From: Megaleporinus macrocephalus
Lineage: Eukaryota; Chordata; Actinopteri; Characiformes; Anostomidae
Direction: 5' to 3'
Assembly: GCA_021613375.1 (NCBI GenBank)
Contig: CM038703.1
Location: forward strand, 23,114,194 to 23,178,193
Length of the DNA: 64,000 nt
Positions 24,306-38,500 of the stretch are shown here, in pieces; position 1 is the first letter of the stretch, and every line of letters starts with the position of its first letter. Below the pieces are notes generated by a model that was given only the letters and a program-made list of their open reading frames with translations, made no database searches and had not been told where the DNA came from. The position numbers and the translations under genes are program-made.

Positions 24306-24844
24306 CTGTGCTGTTTTTTCAGCTACACTTTATTCTTGTTTATTTAGCTAGACAAATAACTAGTTTGCATAAGTTCTATTTTTATTTTCATCAGTTAGCA
24401 AAAAAAAAGATAGCAATTTTTGATAGCAATTGTAAACTTGGTTTTAAGTTGTTCATTGTTAAACATTGTTTTTCTAACAATGGCCAATGCAGCATAAAAG
24501 TAACTTAGCAACAAACGAGAGGGCGAGCAACCACAACCAAGAGCTAGGAACCTTGGCTAGCAAGCAATGAAAGTTTACCAGTTTATTTTAGCTCATAGTA
24601 TGACAAATAAATTCAGTTCTATTAAAATGACTTGCTAATTCACGCTAATACACACTATAGTACATTTTCTTTGTAAAGAATGAGACGTAATGACAATGTT
24701 ATTGCCTGCTGTGTATGTGTTGTATTAAACATTGGAAGCATATTGTAATGTGTACTATATCTAATATTAAAGACCCCCCCCCCAATCTTTCATCTTTACT
24801 GACTTTGTTGTGGTTCATGTTTCAATAGGGATTTGACTCCATCC

Positions 24845-25016
24845 TTATAAGATAAGATAAGACCTTTATTAGTCCCACAGTGGGGGAATTCACCGTGTTA
24901 CAGCAGCAAAGGGATGGCAAGGCACTCAGTACAAAATAGATCAATAAAACAGCACAGTATATTCAATATAAATATTTTTTAAAAAGAAAAAAAAGTAAAG
25001 AACTCGATAAGCTGCT
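24845..25016 (-). mobile_element. 3' tail of a LINE, antisense
   Basis: AAGATAAGATAAGACCTTTA is followed by TTAGTCCCACAGTGGGGGAA. On the minus strand this reads as the common fish L2-type 3' end, CCCCCACTGTGGGACTAATA, followed by a TATCT short-repeat tail. Only the tail remains. Confidence 0.6.
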
Positions 25017-26150
25017 CCCCGACCTTACTAGCAAATGTACTTAGGCATAAGTGAAAGCATTATCTAAATACTCAGAGAAGTAAAAAGTTATGTTGTTAGC
25101 ACCTACGACCTATTTTAAGCAGAATGTTATAAAACAGACAGAAGGGAAATCTACCTAGTACATTCAGTTATGGATCAATTGCAATAGTTTCTGTATACTC
25201 ACTTTTGCAAAATCTTGGGCCATTGTCATCTCAGTGAGGTGTTAAATGGATCAGTGAAAGGAGTGACCTCATGCTGGGGTTTTCCCCCTTTGAACTGGAT
25301 GGTTGGGGCAGATGTCTAGGCCTTGTCTGGGTTGTGATCTGTGAACATTACCTGGTTGTAACTGTAAGTGTTTTAATTGACACCCCGCTCACTGTCTCTG
25401 CTATACTAAAATTGGATTAAATAAGAATGTCTGCTGATGATTATGTGCAAAAAAAGAAGTTATTCTTCAAAGGTCTTTTTAAAAAGGTTTATGTGACATA
25501 GACCAAGACTACTTTTCAACCCCTTGAACCTAGACTAATTATTCAGACAATAGTCGTGAGATTTTTTAAAGCATTAAGGGTATATATACTTGTATTTTGG
25601 CCTAACTTTTTTCTAAATAGAAATCAAAAAGCTGCAACTGCGAATTACCAAACCCAAAACATTTAACAAGCCACAAACAAGGTAATCTGTCCTCTTCACT
25701 CTATTTGAGAAATGCACATACAATTGACATTATCTCTACTGGGCTTCTCTGTAGAACTACGTAGCACTGTAATTTAAAACCACGTGCCCATGTCTGCATA
25801 CAACTGCAACCATTACCAAACTACAATATCTGTATAACTTGTTTTATAAGATTTTGTTCCGACAGCAGCAATATGTTGTGTTTCGGATGCTGGTGTGCTG
25901 GGTGGGTGACCAGTTTTCATGTTTGTTTCCCAGCAGGCTACACTGTAACATCCCTAATAAATGAACACCTACAGGGTGAATTATTCTCCTACAGATGGAG
26001 TTGAGATATCTCTGTAAAGTTTATGGTTAAAGTTATGGTAGCATATTCCTAAAATAAAGAACTTTGTTTATATTACCATATGGAAAAACTACACACAACA
26101 TGTGGAATTCACATCACTTTTCTCCACAGAGTTCAGGTTTTCTGCATCAG

Positions 26151-26389
26151 TCACAGTCACTGGAGTGAAGGGTCATTATTCTGAAGGTTCATGTTAAATC
26201 GAGCTACACAGGTGACCAGCCTGCCCTGTCTAACCGCTTGGTCCCTCCTCCGCCTCCTCCTCCTCTCCTCCTCCTCCTTCTCTCCTCCTCCCGCTGCTCC
26301 AGCTGCTCCGGGCCGCCGGCTCTATTCTCCCCTCCCGCTCTCCTTTCCTCGGCTCCTGCCTGCCAGCTCGCCTCCACTCGGCCCCCACC
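26151..26389 (+). promoter_or_regulatory. jazf1: jazf1 promoter / 5' UTR
   Basis: GC content and CpG density rise sharply from about 26230 and stay high to about 26760, an island spanning exon 1. A pyrimidine-rich run of CCTCCTCCT type (26240-26300) precedes the start codon. CACCATGA at 26386-26393 is a good Kozak context. The transcription start cannot be placed. The overlapping open frames on both strands are low-complexity shadows of this run. Confidence 0.5.
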
Positions 26390-26504
26390 ATGACGGGCGT
26401 CGCGGCGGCCTCCTTCTTCTCCAACGCGTGTCGCTTCGGCGGCTGCGGGCTGCACTTCGAGTCCCTGGCCGAGCTCATCGTCCACATCGAGGACAACCAC
26501 ATCG
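26390..26504 (+). CDS. jazf1: jazf1 exon 1 (coding part): N-terminal zinc finger
   Basis: MTGVAAASFFSNACRFGGCG and then LHFESLAELIVHIEDNHI. The donor CATCG is followed by GTGAGC, phase 1 out. The start is fixed by the match to the human N-terminus MTGIAAASFF. Confidence 0.96.
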
Positions 26505-29500
26505 GTGAGCCACCGCCGCGTTCAGCCTTTAGCCGGCGCGCTAGCTAGCGGAGGGTCGGGTTGGTTTTGGGGAGGGGTGAGGGATTGGGTGGCTAAAGCG
26601 TTTCCGTTTCGCCCAGTCGGCGAGGTGGGGCGAGCTGAAATCTCAGATAACAACACAACGCCACACAGACCGGCTGTAGTGGGAAACGCTTCCCCCAGAT
26701 TGAGCTTCAGGTCCGGCCTGAGTGTGTGCAGGTTCGCCGGCGCTGCAGGCCTGCGTTGTGATTATTAGCTCTCGCCTCACTCATACACACACACACACTC
26801 ACACACACTCACTCACTCACACACACACACAGCTTTGTTTAGTCTAGCCTGTGTGTGTGTTTATTGGATGTGTGTGTCGGCAGCCTTCACAGCAGACTCT
26901 CACATTCACGGTGTGTCAGTCCCTGCAGAAAGATAAGGTTGCCTAACATTGTATTTGTCTTTTGCTAAGTTCTTTTTGAACCAGCTCTACAGCTTCACAG
27001 GCTGCTTTGGAGCTGGACTGGTCGCTTCTGCTCAATCTCAGCTGGACAGAAAGCAGCTGTGCTCCTGCAAGGTTTCCTGCCAGCTAACATTACAAGTTCT
27101 TAGTGACTGGTATGAGGTTACAGAGTTGTCAAGGTTTGCAGACAGTTTTTAAATCGGATATAATCTCCAGGCTTTTATAAAGCTTTTTTTGTGCAGTTTA
27201 CTGCAGCTGTGCAAATTTGTCACAATACCATGCTTTCTTTTGCAATACCTATTTTGAAAATTTAAGTATCGGCAGGTACTGATTTATTTCTTTAAATGCT
27301 CACTATGCTTCTGCACATTGTAAAAACACTTCTGCAAATTGTAATTAGTGCTGAATGGTTTGGAGAAAATTGTTGTGATTTTTCAGACCAGTATTGTGAT
27401 TAAAATTGAGATTATTTTCTATAATTGAATGTCCAACCAGTTTACCAGGTCTTCATTTGCATAATGTAGATGTTTTGTTAAATCTGACTGGTCTGACTCT
27501 TATTTACAGGTAGGGATGGCCAATATGAAACAAATGTTAAGATATCACGATACTTCAAGACATGTATGCAATGCACATTATGCAACTCCAAAACTCTTTT
27601 AGTATGAAATTATAGTGTACAAGGTCTTTTAGGCAGAACTGGAATGCAAAATGATTTTACATATTTTTTTACATATGTTGGGAAAAATGTAACTGAAATG
27701 TGGCATGCGCAAAAGTTATGGCACATCTTGTTTTTGCATTTTTTTTGTCAATTGTGTCAAATCCAGCAAACAAGTACACAAATTTAAACTAAATATACTT
27801 AAAAAACCAGCATGTAATTTCAGAGTAATTAAACTTTTCCCTCCGGCTGTATGTGTGGCTATGTGCAAATGTTCATACAATGCTAATATACTAGTAACAA
27901 CTGTGTAGTATATTTTGTATATGCATATATGCCAGCAGTGCAGCTCTATGCTGTAAGTCATCTTGAGGGGAAGGGTTGCTGTTTCCATGGCAACTGGCTG
28001 TCACACAGGGGTGATGAAAGGCGGTGATTGGTTGGATTGTGTAAACCTGGGCAGAAGGTGCTTGTTTTACAATGAAACCCTGCTTCCAATATCTTAACAC
28101 CGACACTTGAAAACGAGAAGAGAGGACAGAATCTTAGGTCTTTGTTAAATTTCAGACAGGAGCCTGTTTTAAATGTTTGTCACCTTTTGACATTTTGTGC
28201 ATCAGCTGCTCTGATTTCCTTAGGGGGTCACAGATCAGCCTTTAAGGTCAGGAAGCTGACCCCTGGGCACCATACACAATGCCTGATGTCTTTGTGGATC
28301 AATAGTTCTCTGTCGATGTTTCAGGCAGTAATAGAAATAGTAATTACATAGTAAAAGTGAAGTTTATTACAAGCTCTGAAATTGAAATATAAGACTCCTA
28401 AAGCTGTCTACTCTTGTTTCTTCTGAAATAATTTAAACAGCTTTGAGTGGAGCCAGTTTATGTTGCTGTAGTTCACCAGGCACAGTGATGTACACTACTG
28501 TGCAAATGTTTAGGCAGTTGCAGACATTATATTTAAAAACTGTTGATACGGTAAGTAGTGGGTTTATATATGTGTGTTTATACAACCCTTTTCCAGATTT
28601 TGTGGAAACCCAGTATTATTTGCAGTTATCATCTAATAGCTGCTTTGACTACTCAGTACTTCATTAAACTAAATCAAGATCTCTGGTTCATACAACGTCC
28701 AGGAGAAATCTGGAACTAAACTTTGTTCTTCAAACTGGCTTTTAATGTAAAATAAGATATTCATGCTACTTTGTATAGTATTAATGCTTATTTACATCTG
28801 TTCTAATGATATGTTGTGTTCTTACTGGTGAAAACACACTTATTGCTAAGATAAACAATGAGCTTAGGAGTCTAAGACTTGTGCACAGTGGTGTTTAACT
28901 GACTCGACGAGGTTGGAGACTATGATTTGAGTCACATCATTTATATGTGACAGCTATTTTATTTCTCTAAACTAAGTATAAGTCTATGGCACTGCAGTGG
29001 TTATGAGTTATACCCTATTGGCCAGGCCAGTTGAACATGAGCAGACCACATAAGATTTATTTTCTCTTTTTTCTAAGAAATCCCTCTCTGGACTAATGCT
29101 CAGATGAACCTGGAACTTTATTCAGCAGGTTTTCCTGGATCAGCACCATGTCAAACATATGATTATGAATTCAGCGTGAGACCAATTGTTTTAGCATGTT
29201 AAAGCTTTTGCATGTTGTTGAAATCACTAGCTGAGCTATTTAAATAGCACAACCTTATCCATAGTTCTTACAAACATCTCAATCTCATACGTGCAGTCAG
29301 TCATTTTAATAGCTGGCGTTTACTTTAAACGGAATTTTTAGCAGCGCTGGACTGTTATGTGTTTCCTGCTTAACTTGCTCAAAGCTGAAGCGACTCTGCC
29401 TCCTTGTGGTAATGAACTGGCTGTTTGCCTTAGTTTGTTGCAGTGTGGAAACTGTAATAGACACCCTAATTTCTGCCGTTCGACAAGAGTTACTGCATCA

Positions 29501-32500
29501 GTTGCTTCTGTCATTTTAACAGAAAAAAATATCTTTAAAAAGCTTTTATATGTACATATTTGTTTTAAAATGCTGCTATCCTTAGATATCGCATACCTCT
29601 GGTGATGTCCTACCTGCAAAGCAGCTCTTTTCATTTCCTGTTGGGATAAACATGCCACAATTTGCTTTGACTTAGAAACTTAGTAAACTTCCGAAATCAT
29701 CCTACTCCTTCCATCAGGACTCATTGTGAAAGACGAGTAACTGAACCTTTTCCGCTGACAGCCATATACATGCCTGGTCAACTGTTTTTTTTTTCCAAAT
29801 GAAGTGGATATGCTTTGGATCAGCAGTTTCCTTTTACCTGGTCGAGTGCAGGTTAGTTTTTGTTGTGTCTTTCTAGAAGACATTGTTCATGAACTCCAAG
29901 CTGTTTTTTAACCTTTACCTGGCCTTTCAGCTCTGCAAGCTTATCAGTGGATTGCATCATGAGCTCATGCTGGCGTATTCTTTTCTTCATGGCAGGCTGT
30001 GACAAATCTTTGCCTACAATATGATTTAGTGGTGACCTGTAAGATGGTATTTACTGTTATTGTGATAAATTACATCATATTATGTCACAGTGTGCTTCTG
30101 TTGAGCATATTGTGATTGTTATGTAAATACTGACCAAATGCATATTTCTTCGCAAGGAGAGCATAATAAGTTTTGTATAATTAGACTTGGCTCAGTTGCC
30201 TCTTTTTATTAAACCTTTTCAAAATTTAAAGCTCACACAACAGTAAACAACACAATCACAGCATCACACTTACATTATTTGCTTTATAATAAGCAAAACT
30301 GGACTTTTTTCTATTTGACATGATCACCTATTTAATTAATAACAATCAAACATGCAACATCGAAAGTAAAAGTTTTTCCACAATGACATATGCATGGTTA
30401 TGCTATGACAATAAGCTGTAGAAGCAGCAAGTCATATACATCACAAATGCACTTCAGTTTATTTTTTAATCATTAAATGGCAACACAGTTGTGCAAAAAT
30501 TAAAATAAATTGGCCTAGTGCAGATTCTTTGTTTATTCCGGTCTTGTTTTTTTCTGATTTTGGAAGCCGCCACTGTTATAGTTCTGTGGTATTTAATTTT
30601 TTACCTCGTTACCCACCCCGTCTGCATAGTGTTCTTCTGTTCACCATTTTTTTCTTAAGACTGACAGTATTCTTTGATCATGCAGTTCTGTGGTCTTCCC
30701 TGGTCGACAATGTGTTCTGTTGCTAACGTCACCAGTGCGTTCTTTTGCACATAAAGTACCTCACCATTTATCACTGTGGGGCAGTTTCCCAGACCCAGAT
30801 TAAGCCTAAGCCTAGAGTAAAAACGAATTTTCAGTTTCAGTGATTCAGGATTGACACTACAGTTTAGGCCAAAACTAGGCTCAATCTATAACCAAGAAAG
30901 CAGCTCCTGAAGTTTTTTGCCTTTCTGTTGAGGGACAAGTAACTAAATCTCCACATGCAAATGCCACATGTAGAACTTGAGGTCGGCTGTTAGCTTTTCT
31001 GTGCTTGAATTAATGATGCAACAGCACACAGCTGGCCAAGAAACAGCCAATTGTCAAGTAGTTGTACGTATATGTGTGTGCCTGTGTCTGGCTTTGTCCA
31101 ACTGTTTCTCACTGGTTGCCTCACTGTTTGTCTAAGCTGAGAGGAATGTGGGATGATGTCATGCTTTCCTCCTGTCTTTCAGTACAAGGCTTCAGGTACT
31201 TGCCAGTGTTTTCTTGTGCATGTGTGCACTTGTTAGTGTGCGCATAAGAAATAGAGATGTACAAACATGCCCATGGCAAATCAGGAGAGTTTGCTGTTGG
31301 TTATTGTTACTGCAGTGTATGGGTAACGGGTAAAAGATGACATCATAAAAACAGACAACAGTGGTGCAGCACAAACATTTCGCATTATATATTTGGAATG
31401 TGATTTTTCTCATAGATATCAGAGGTCTCGCCATAGCCTGCATAAACAGTTTTGGACATTTAAATAAAACTTGTTGACTATAATGTTGATTGGTGATAAA
31501 AGGCTTCATGTAGCAGGCCATGAGCTAGTGTTAGGGGGATGATGTTGTCGATGATCAGTTTTACGTAGTGTTTTTAACACATGCAAATGTTTTTCGATGC
31601 GCCTAATATTGCATTTGCAGTAATGTCTAGGTTTTGTTGTACCTATGGATATACTTGTACCTCAGCTATAAGTGTGCAACATTGTGTATCCACAATTACC
31701 ATTAACATGGAAATGTGGCAATCTCCGTTGACTGTTTGCTGTCATCCATGTATTGACATAATGTAAATCCAGTGTAATATTAACTAGCTATAACATTTTA
31801 TGATAAAATATAATGAGGCTTACTGTAGCCAACTAAGCTAAGAGATGACCTCTGGTGACAAAGGACGCCAGCGTGCTAATCTGTCAATTCTCACAGTGTA
31901 CCAAGAGCCATACATTGGCCACTAATTTTAACAAAAGAAAAAGAAAGCATTGCTGTACTTTAATTACAAAAACACAAAAAACACACCCAGTTTTGTGGAC
32001 AAGGATGAGGCTTAGACTTGGACTAAACTGCAATATCAATGTCAGGGATATATACTCTAATATACTGTATGTACTCTACTATACTCTATATACTGTAATG
32101 TTCCACACCCGAACACTCAATGAGTGACCTGATATTTTTCTATGCTTACCATGCATAGGGTAGATAGAAGTCAGGTCAGCTACAAACCTAATCTTCTTAG
32201 TGACTGCGTTCATTGCAGTGTAATGGCTAAATGTCACCAGCAGTGCACCTTTCCCAAACTATTGTCCCTAAACTGAGCATAATCTGAACTAATCAAACCC
32301 ATACTTTGTAATCATATGTTTGGCTAAAAAGCAGCAGCTAAAATGATATGAAAAATCTTGGGCTTTTTGTATCCAGGAATGAAATCTGGAAAATCCAGGC
32401 AAACCTTGAACGTTCAGCAACGCCTCACTGTATGATGGTGACTCAAAGTAAGATCAGTTTGGCTAAAATAAAGTGACATATGGTACTTGGTGAGCTGCCT

Positions 32501-35500
32501 AAGAATTGAGTTGGGAAGTGGTCAGTAGTGATCAAGGTGGACCACATGCACTGTACACTTTTAAATGGACTCTGTTTGACCACACCTTGCTTGTTAATTG
32601 CCTTATGAGTTGAATTATGGGTTGTAGAGTAGGGAAATGAATAAGGGTGTAATGAGTCAGCAACAAACCAACAGGGTATAATTTAAGTCATATGTTGAAT
32701 TATCCTTGGAGGCCACTAGAGGTCAGGCTTGTGATTTTAGTTTGTGGGACAGTTTCATTTTCTGTGGACATTCTGTCTATGATGTTGGGATTCTGTTTGT
32801 TAGTTTAGAGTTGAAGAAAAATATTTTGCAATAACAGTCATGTTAGAGGTGTTTTTTTTAGATATCAGTAGCAGTGGCATAGTAAGATCAAACATTATGT
32901 ACAGTAACACAATGAAAGGTGTAAGATGGTAAAGTATGTTAATAATAATAAACCAGTATGATGTAATAGATATTTGTAATAGTTTTGAAGTTAGTTACAC
33001 CATGTTGTGTGTTTTGTCTGTGTGAGAGTGAGAGGCTTATAGGGACTCATATTAAATGACTTGTCGGACCTTTTATGAGCCAATTAGTGAGATCCAGTGG
33101 AAAATCCCTCATACCAGCCTGCACAGTCCCACCCCATCCTTTTGTGTGTATAGCCTTGTATGTATTTATCTCATTTTGGGGACTAGTTAGCCCCAGGCTG
33201 ATTTAAAACTGTGAACATTTTAGGGATAAGCTTTACCTTTTAGTTACTGCACTTTGGGTTACAGTTGGGTTTAGATGTAGGCTTAGATGCAGTTGTTCAT
33301 AGATCAATTTGATAAAACCCCACAAAGATAGTAATACAGAGTCACATGGGTTTGTTTGTGGGTTTATCTCTCCATGCTTCCAGCTCCATGTTTGTGGCGT
33401 CTTGTTGGCATGTGTGTGTTCCTCGTGTGTCTTTGCAGGTATCCTGGCACTTCCGCGAGGAGTGCTGTGTACTGCTGAGCTCTGGAAAATATAATTACAA
33501 CCTCGTTTAGCGCTCTCCCTCCCCTCCCCTCCTCTCCTCTTCCCCTCCGCCCCCTTCCCTCCATCCGGAGACCTGCTGATCTCAAACACATTTAAACGCT
33601 CGCCTGCTTTTTAATTAGCCATCTGGAAAACAAGCATGGCATTCCTGCATCCCCATTCCATGCCAGGCTCCTTTATGCTCACACACACACACACACAAGA
33701 GGAGGCCTGTACACAGCCTCCGAAATTCAGGAACGATCATATAGTCATGCAAGACATGCCTTGTCCTGTATCATTAATCACCACAAGGTGGCACGCTTGT
33801 CCTTTGGTAGTGGATAGTAAACCCTGAAACCCTTTTTACTTTAAATAAGGGTGGGTGCCAATGCTCACATCAGAAATCTTGATATTATTTTGTGGCATAG
33901 CTGATGCATTCAGTTTTTATCAAACCTTAGATAAAAATGTTAAATTATAAAATGATCATGTTACTTTTGATTTAGCATAAAAACTATGTGGAGTATCATG
34001 ATATATATCTTATATATCCCCTATTTCGAACCCTATGTCACCTTATTTCGGTCACATTGTTCATGTGTATTTACTCTATAAGGCAACCTCACAGTGTAAC
34101 ACTAGGGATAATACCAGTATCTGCAAATATTACGTTATAAATATTGCCACTAGACAGATGTTTGAATTTAACTGATATTTCAAAACAATAATTAATGATG
34201 TATTTATCCCAAGCACTCCAGAGTATTTGTTTACATTGCCACAGTCTAAAGATGGCACATTGATGCATTTCCAATAATAATGCATATTTTGAATTGTCCT
34301 GCAGGTCTTTCTTCAAAAAGGAATAAGAATAATAAAAATAATAATTAGCTCATAGACATGCATGGCACCAATATGATGATATCAGCAGGTATGATTGATG
34401 TCAGCAAAAAATGTTGAATCAGATTCAAGTGTGGTACTTGAGTAGTTTTTGAGTGTTTGATTTATAGCCTAGTCTTAGATACTTGTCTGAAGTGCATCAG
34501 TTAAAAATAGCACATTTTAAGGTACAGTAGTTCCTAAATATTAAATGTTGGATTCTTATTTTTTTATTGTGTGACCTTTATAAAAACTTTTAGGATGAGA
34601 TTTTAAAATTAGGATAATTCTTAGTGCACTTGATTACTAATATAATCATTATTGGCAGCCGTACTCTGCGGTCTGATTGTCATGACTCCCCTCAGTATGT
34701 GTAAGGATGTTAGAAGTCAGCTAAATGTACCTGAATCCAAATCAGTCTTAAATTCTCTGCCGTAGTATAATGCTCAGTGAAGTTTGATAGGAGGTAAAAT
34801 TAATGACAGGGTTGGAATATAGAGCAAGTTTATAGGCGAGGTTGCTTCAGCGTCCCCACCGAGTCCGGAGTATTATTAGACCTACATAAACAGATCACAG
34901 GGGTTTCATTTAGTTCATGGCTCATTAAAACACAATATCGTCACCATAGGACAGTTTTAGGGAGCAGAACTCTTGCGAAATATGCAGCACGATGGGGAAG
35001 GCGATTTTAGGTAGCATGAAATTGAAGTCACAGACAGTGTATATAACGGCATGTGTGTGTTGTACGCTACCTCTACTGCAAAAAGAACTTGTGTGTCTGT
35101 ATTGTGTAAGTGAAGGGAAATCATAAAATTTGGGGAACATTAACTGTGCCCCCTACACTGCTCTGCACCTGGTACATGTAATTACACCTCTAGATCCCTG
35201 CACATACACCACACACTCCGAGGGCTATGTACGCTGTTTCCTCTGAACATCACACAGAGCCACCGATCTACAGATTTTTTAAAAAAGCTCGTTTTCAGCT
35301 GCATCAGTAGGTTTTGCAAAAATGTTAAACATAACATTTAACGTCTGCGATCGGTAGATTGAACTATCCCTGAAAATGTGATGATAACATGTGATACACT
35401 GTGTTCATGTTCAGACAATAAGGATCCCAAGGACTTGTATCAATCATTTTTCTTGCATTTACTGCTTGTAATGCTAACAATGTTTTAGGTCCCAAAACTG

Positions 35501-38500
35501 TTAAGATTTATATTTTCCCCTTTTTCCATCTAAATGTAATCCCTTGAAATCAAACAGGCTGTTTGTGTTGCTGTGCCTTTAGGACTGATATATGGAAATG
35601 AGTTGTGTTTGGCTGCTCTGTGTTCTGACTCTGCTTATAAGGTCAGTGTGAAAGAACAGAGCTAAACTGTGGGCTCAGTAGGTGTTTATATGTAAATGTG
35701 TAGGTTCTGTGGTGTCACAGAAACAGTGACTGTAAAACAGGCTTATATGCAGTGAGGTTTCTTTATATAAGCTATATAAACTCAGAAGTGAAGTTTATGT
35801 ATTACATCAAAATACTTTTTTAAGTTTTTAATTTTAAAAATGTGAGGTTTTCCAGGTTGCATTGTAATCCATGTAGTTACTGGATCACAGACAGTAATTA
35901 ACCTGGAATTTTAAATGAGTTGATTTACAAGCTATTTTATATTACACTAAAGTATTTACTTTATAGAACCTTTAATTTTTTAATGGGGTTCACAGTCGTT
36001 TTGGGCACGCAGGCATGGTACTAGTGTTTTATACTAATTCTTTATATATTTATACAATTATATATATCATTACTGTCCAAAGAAAATCATGTATTACCAT
36101 TTTTATTTTTTTAAATTATTATTATTTTGCATAATTTAAACACAGCCCATGTCATTTATATTGTTTGGAAATGTCATGGTAATTGGACCAATAGAAATGC
36201 TCCAAAACCTCTTGGCATAAAACCCCTTTAACAGCACACTCTCCTAAAGTTCCTATTTCGGAAATGCCTGTTTTTCTTTGGACAGCGGCAATAAATGCAT
36301 TGTGACTGGTTTATTTTAATCAGCTAATTCTTCAAGCTGTTTAATAAAGTGGTTATATTTTATTCTGAAACAGGTGAAACAAAAAGTAAGTAGTTTGAAA
36401 ATAGTATACGTGAAAACAGTATTGACACTGAACTTAATAATTATGTTTTTTACTCACTTGCTCACTGTTAATAAACAACGGTGCTTAAACTCAATGAATT
36501 TAACTCGTCTTATTATATCCTAAGGAATTTATTTCATAATTACATGGAAACTATGCAAACTGTGAGGAATGGAAGCCTGGACCTGTCAGCAGCTCCTGGC
36601 AGTTTAAGCTATTAAGCTATTGTACTTAAAATTGTTTTTACTCGTTAGCAATCCCTTTCACTCAGTGCTCTTTTACTGTTTCAAGTTCAGTTCACATCAG
36701 TTTTAAAGAGAAAATTGGTTTCCAGGCAGTCCCTAACAACCAAACCATACACATAGAAAAAAATAAAAATAATAAAAAACAACAACAAGAAATAACAAGG
36801 GATAATGGATAAACATAGTATACGACCCAGGACTTTAGAAACTTTATATAGTTGCACTTTTCTCTCAAGCATTATAAAGAAAAATTTGCATTACGACAGA
36901 AATTTGAGATGCCATTAGATATTAATGAAACGTGAGAGGGGAATTTTTGCAAGGGGGATCATTTTTGTCTTTTTTAACTGGGGGATGGCATCCCCCTACA
37001 TCCTGCCCTGAGACTAAGCTCTGCTCACATTTCCAAACCAAATAATTAAAGTGCTCTAGTGAAACCGTAATGAAGACCACCTGAGTGGGACCACCTGAGA
37101 TACAGAAGACTATGTGTGGGTGTGTGTGCGACTGTTGTTTTGGAATTATTAGTTGAGAAAATCCTAATTACTGCAGTGCAGTGGTTCAAAAGAATGTTCT
37201 GTGAATAAGAGATCATTTTGGCTCAGTTAAAATAATCAGTGGGACTTCTTGTTGAATATGTCTAATTAAAAAGTGACATCATTTGTTTTGTAAGATTGAT
37301 ATTATCTATCAAATCATTTGCTAAAATTCTGAGGTGCAACCAAATATAAGGTGCATACAATGGAATTATGTGTGGTGATGAAGTTTTTTTAAGGTGTTAA
37401 ATAAGTATGAATACTAGTTCATGTATAGTGTAGAGAGTTAGAGAGTATTGAACATGGACAACAGTCTGAACATGGTGGAGTGATTCAAACTGCTTTGAGT
37501 AATACCTCACCCTGACATATGGGATCCATTATACACTCTGCCTATTATACACAAATAGAAACACACACACACACACACACACATACACAATGCAAGCCAT
37601 TCGTTCTTTCACTCAGGGAGCCTCTTGGTCTGTTTTTCCTTTTTCTCCCCTTTTGTGGCATTTTATGAAGTAAATATGTTCAATATGCATGAATTTCCAC
37701 TCCAGACTTTCCATCCATGATGTTTACTGTCTGGGATGCTTTAAATGTGCAGGTTTTAAATGTAATATTACATCAACACAGTTTTGTCTTTCAGTTACGT
37801 TTGGCAATAATTGCGTTGATATATTCTACTCAGGTGGAAATGATGGGCACATTTGACTCAGGAGCATTAAATGCATGAGATTTTCAGTAAGCCTGCGCTG
37901 CCTCTGTTTGGGATACCCCTCTCCCATAACAACACACCACCCTATTTATTATCCAGCAGGAGTTGCTGGAGTATCATTTTACAGTGCCTGGAGAAAAAGC
38001 AGAAAAAAAGTATTTAACAGAACATTTACCAGATAAACTGAGAAAATGTAATCTTGGAAGTTGTTGAATTCTGGATGGTTGTTCTGAGAAAACAGCAGCT
38101 ACTTTGTTTGGTTTGTAAATGTTCTTTTTTGTCAATTGTCTTTTCTCAGTGAGGAGCTTCTTAACAGCTACTATATGCTCCTTTCAGGCGTATAGTGATA
38201 AATTGTCTTCTTGGAGTGGAAGGATGGACAGAATAACCTGTAGATGTTTTCAGATTTTAAGCGACAGTTAAAAAGTACATTGAGTACTTTTTAACTAAAG
38301 GTGACAGCTTTGGTGGTCTACCAGGTCTTGCACGGTTGTTGGGAGTCCCGGATTCTCTGTATCTTATAACAATTTTTTGAAATTTAGTTTTGGAAACTCC
38401 TGCTTTTTGTCATTTTGGTGTATGGCATTCTCCTTCCTCATGCTGTTTGGTTATCTTAGATTGACTTGTCATTAAAATATCTCATAAATGGCCTGTACTT

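Larger units (their letters stand above)
19521..26150. other. intergenic region between creb5 and jazf1
   Basis: 6.6 kb between two divergent promoters. It contains a (TA)n tract (19644-19709), a dispersed repeat copy, a GAGAGA-rich patch (20700-20735), a possible degraded transposase (23240-23440), an ACCAGC-type inverted repeat (24160-24305), a poly(C) run near 24773 and an antisense LINE tail (24845-25016). No coding exon was recognised in any frame. Confidence 0.6.

Noticed and set aside
26191..26508. Open frames of about 100 residues on both strands over jazf1 exon 1
   Set aside because: They are shadows of the CCT-repeat 5' UTR and the real jazf1 exon 1 in other frames. The JAZF1 N-terminus is in the frame starting at 26390.
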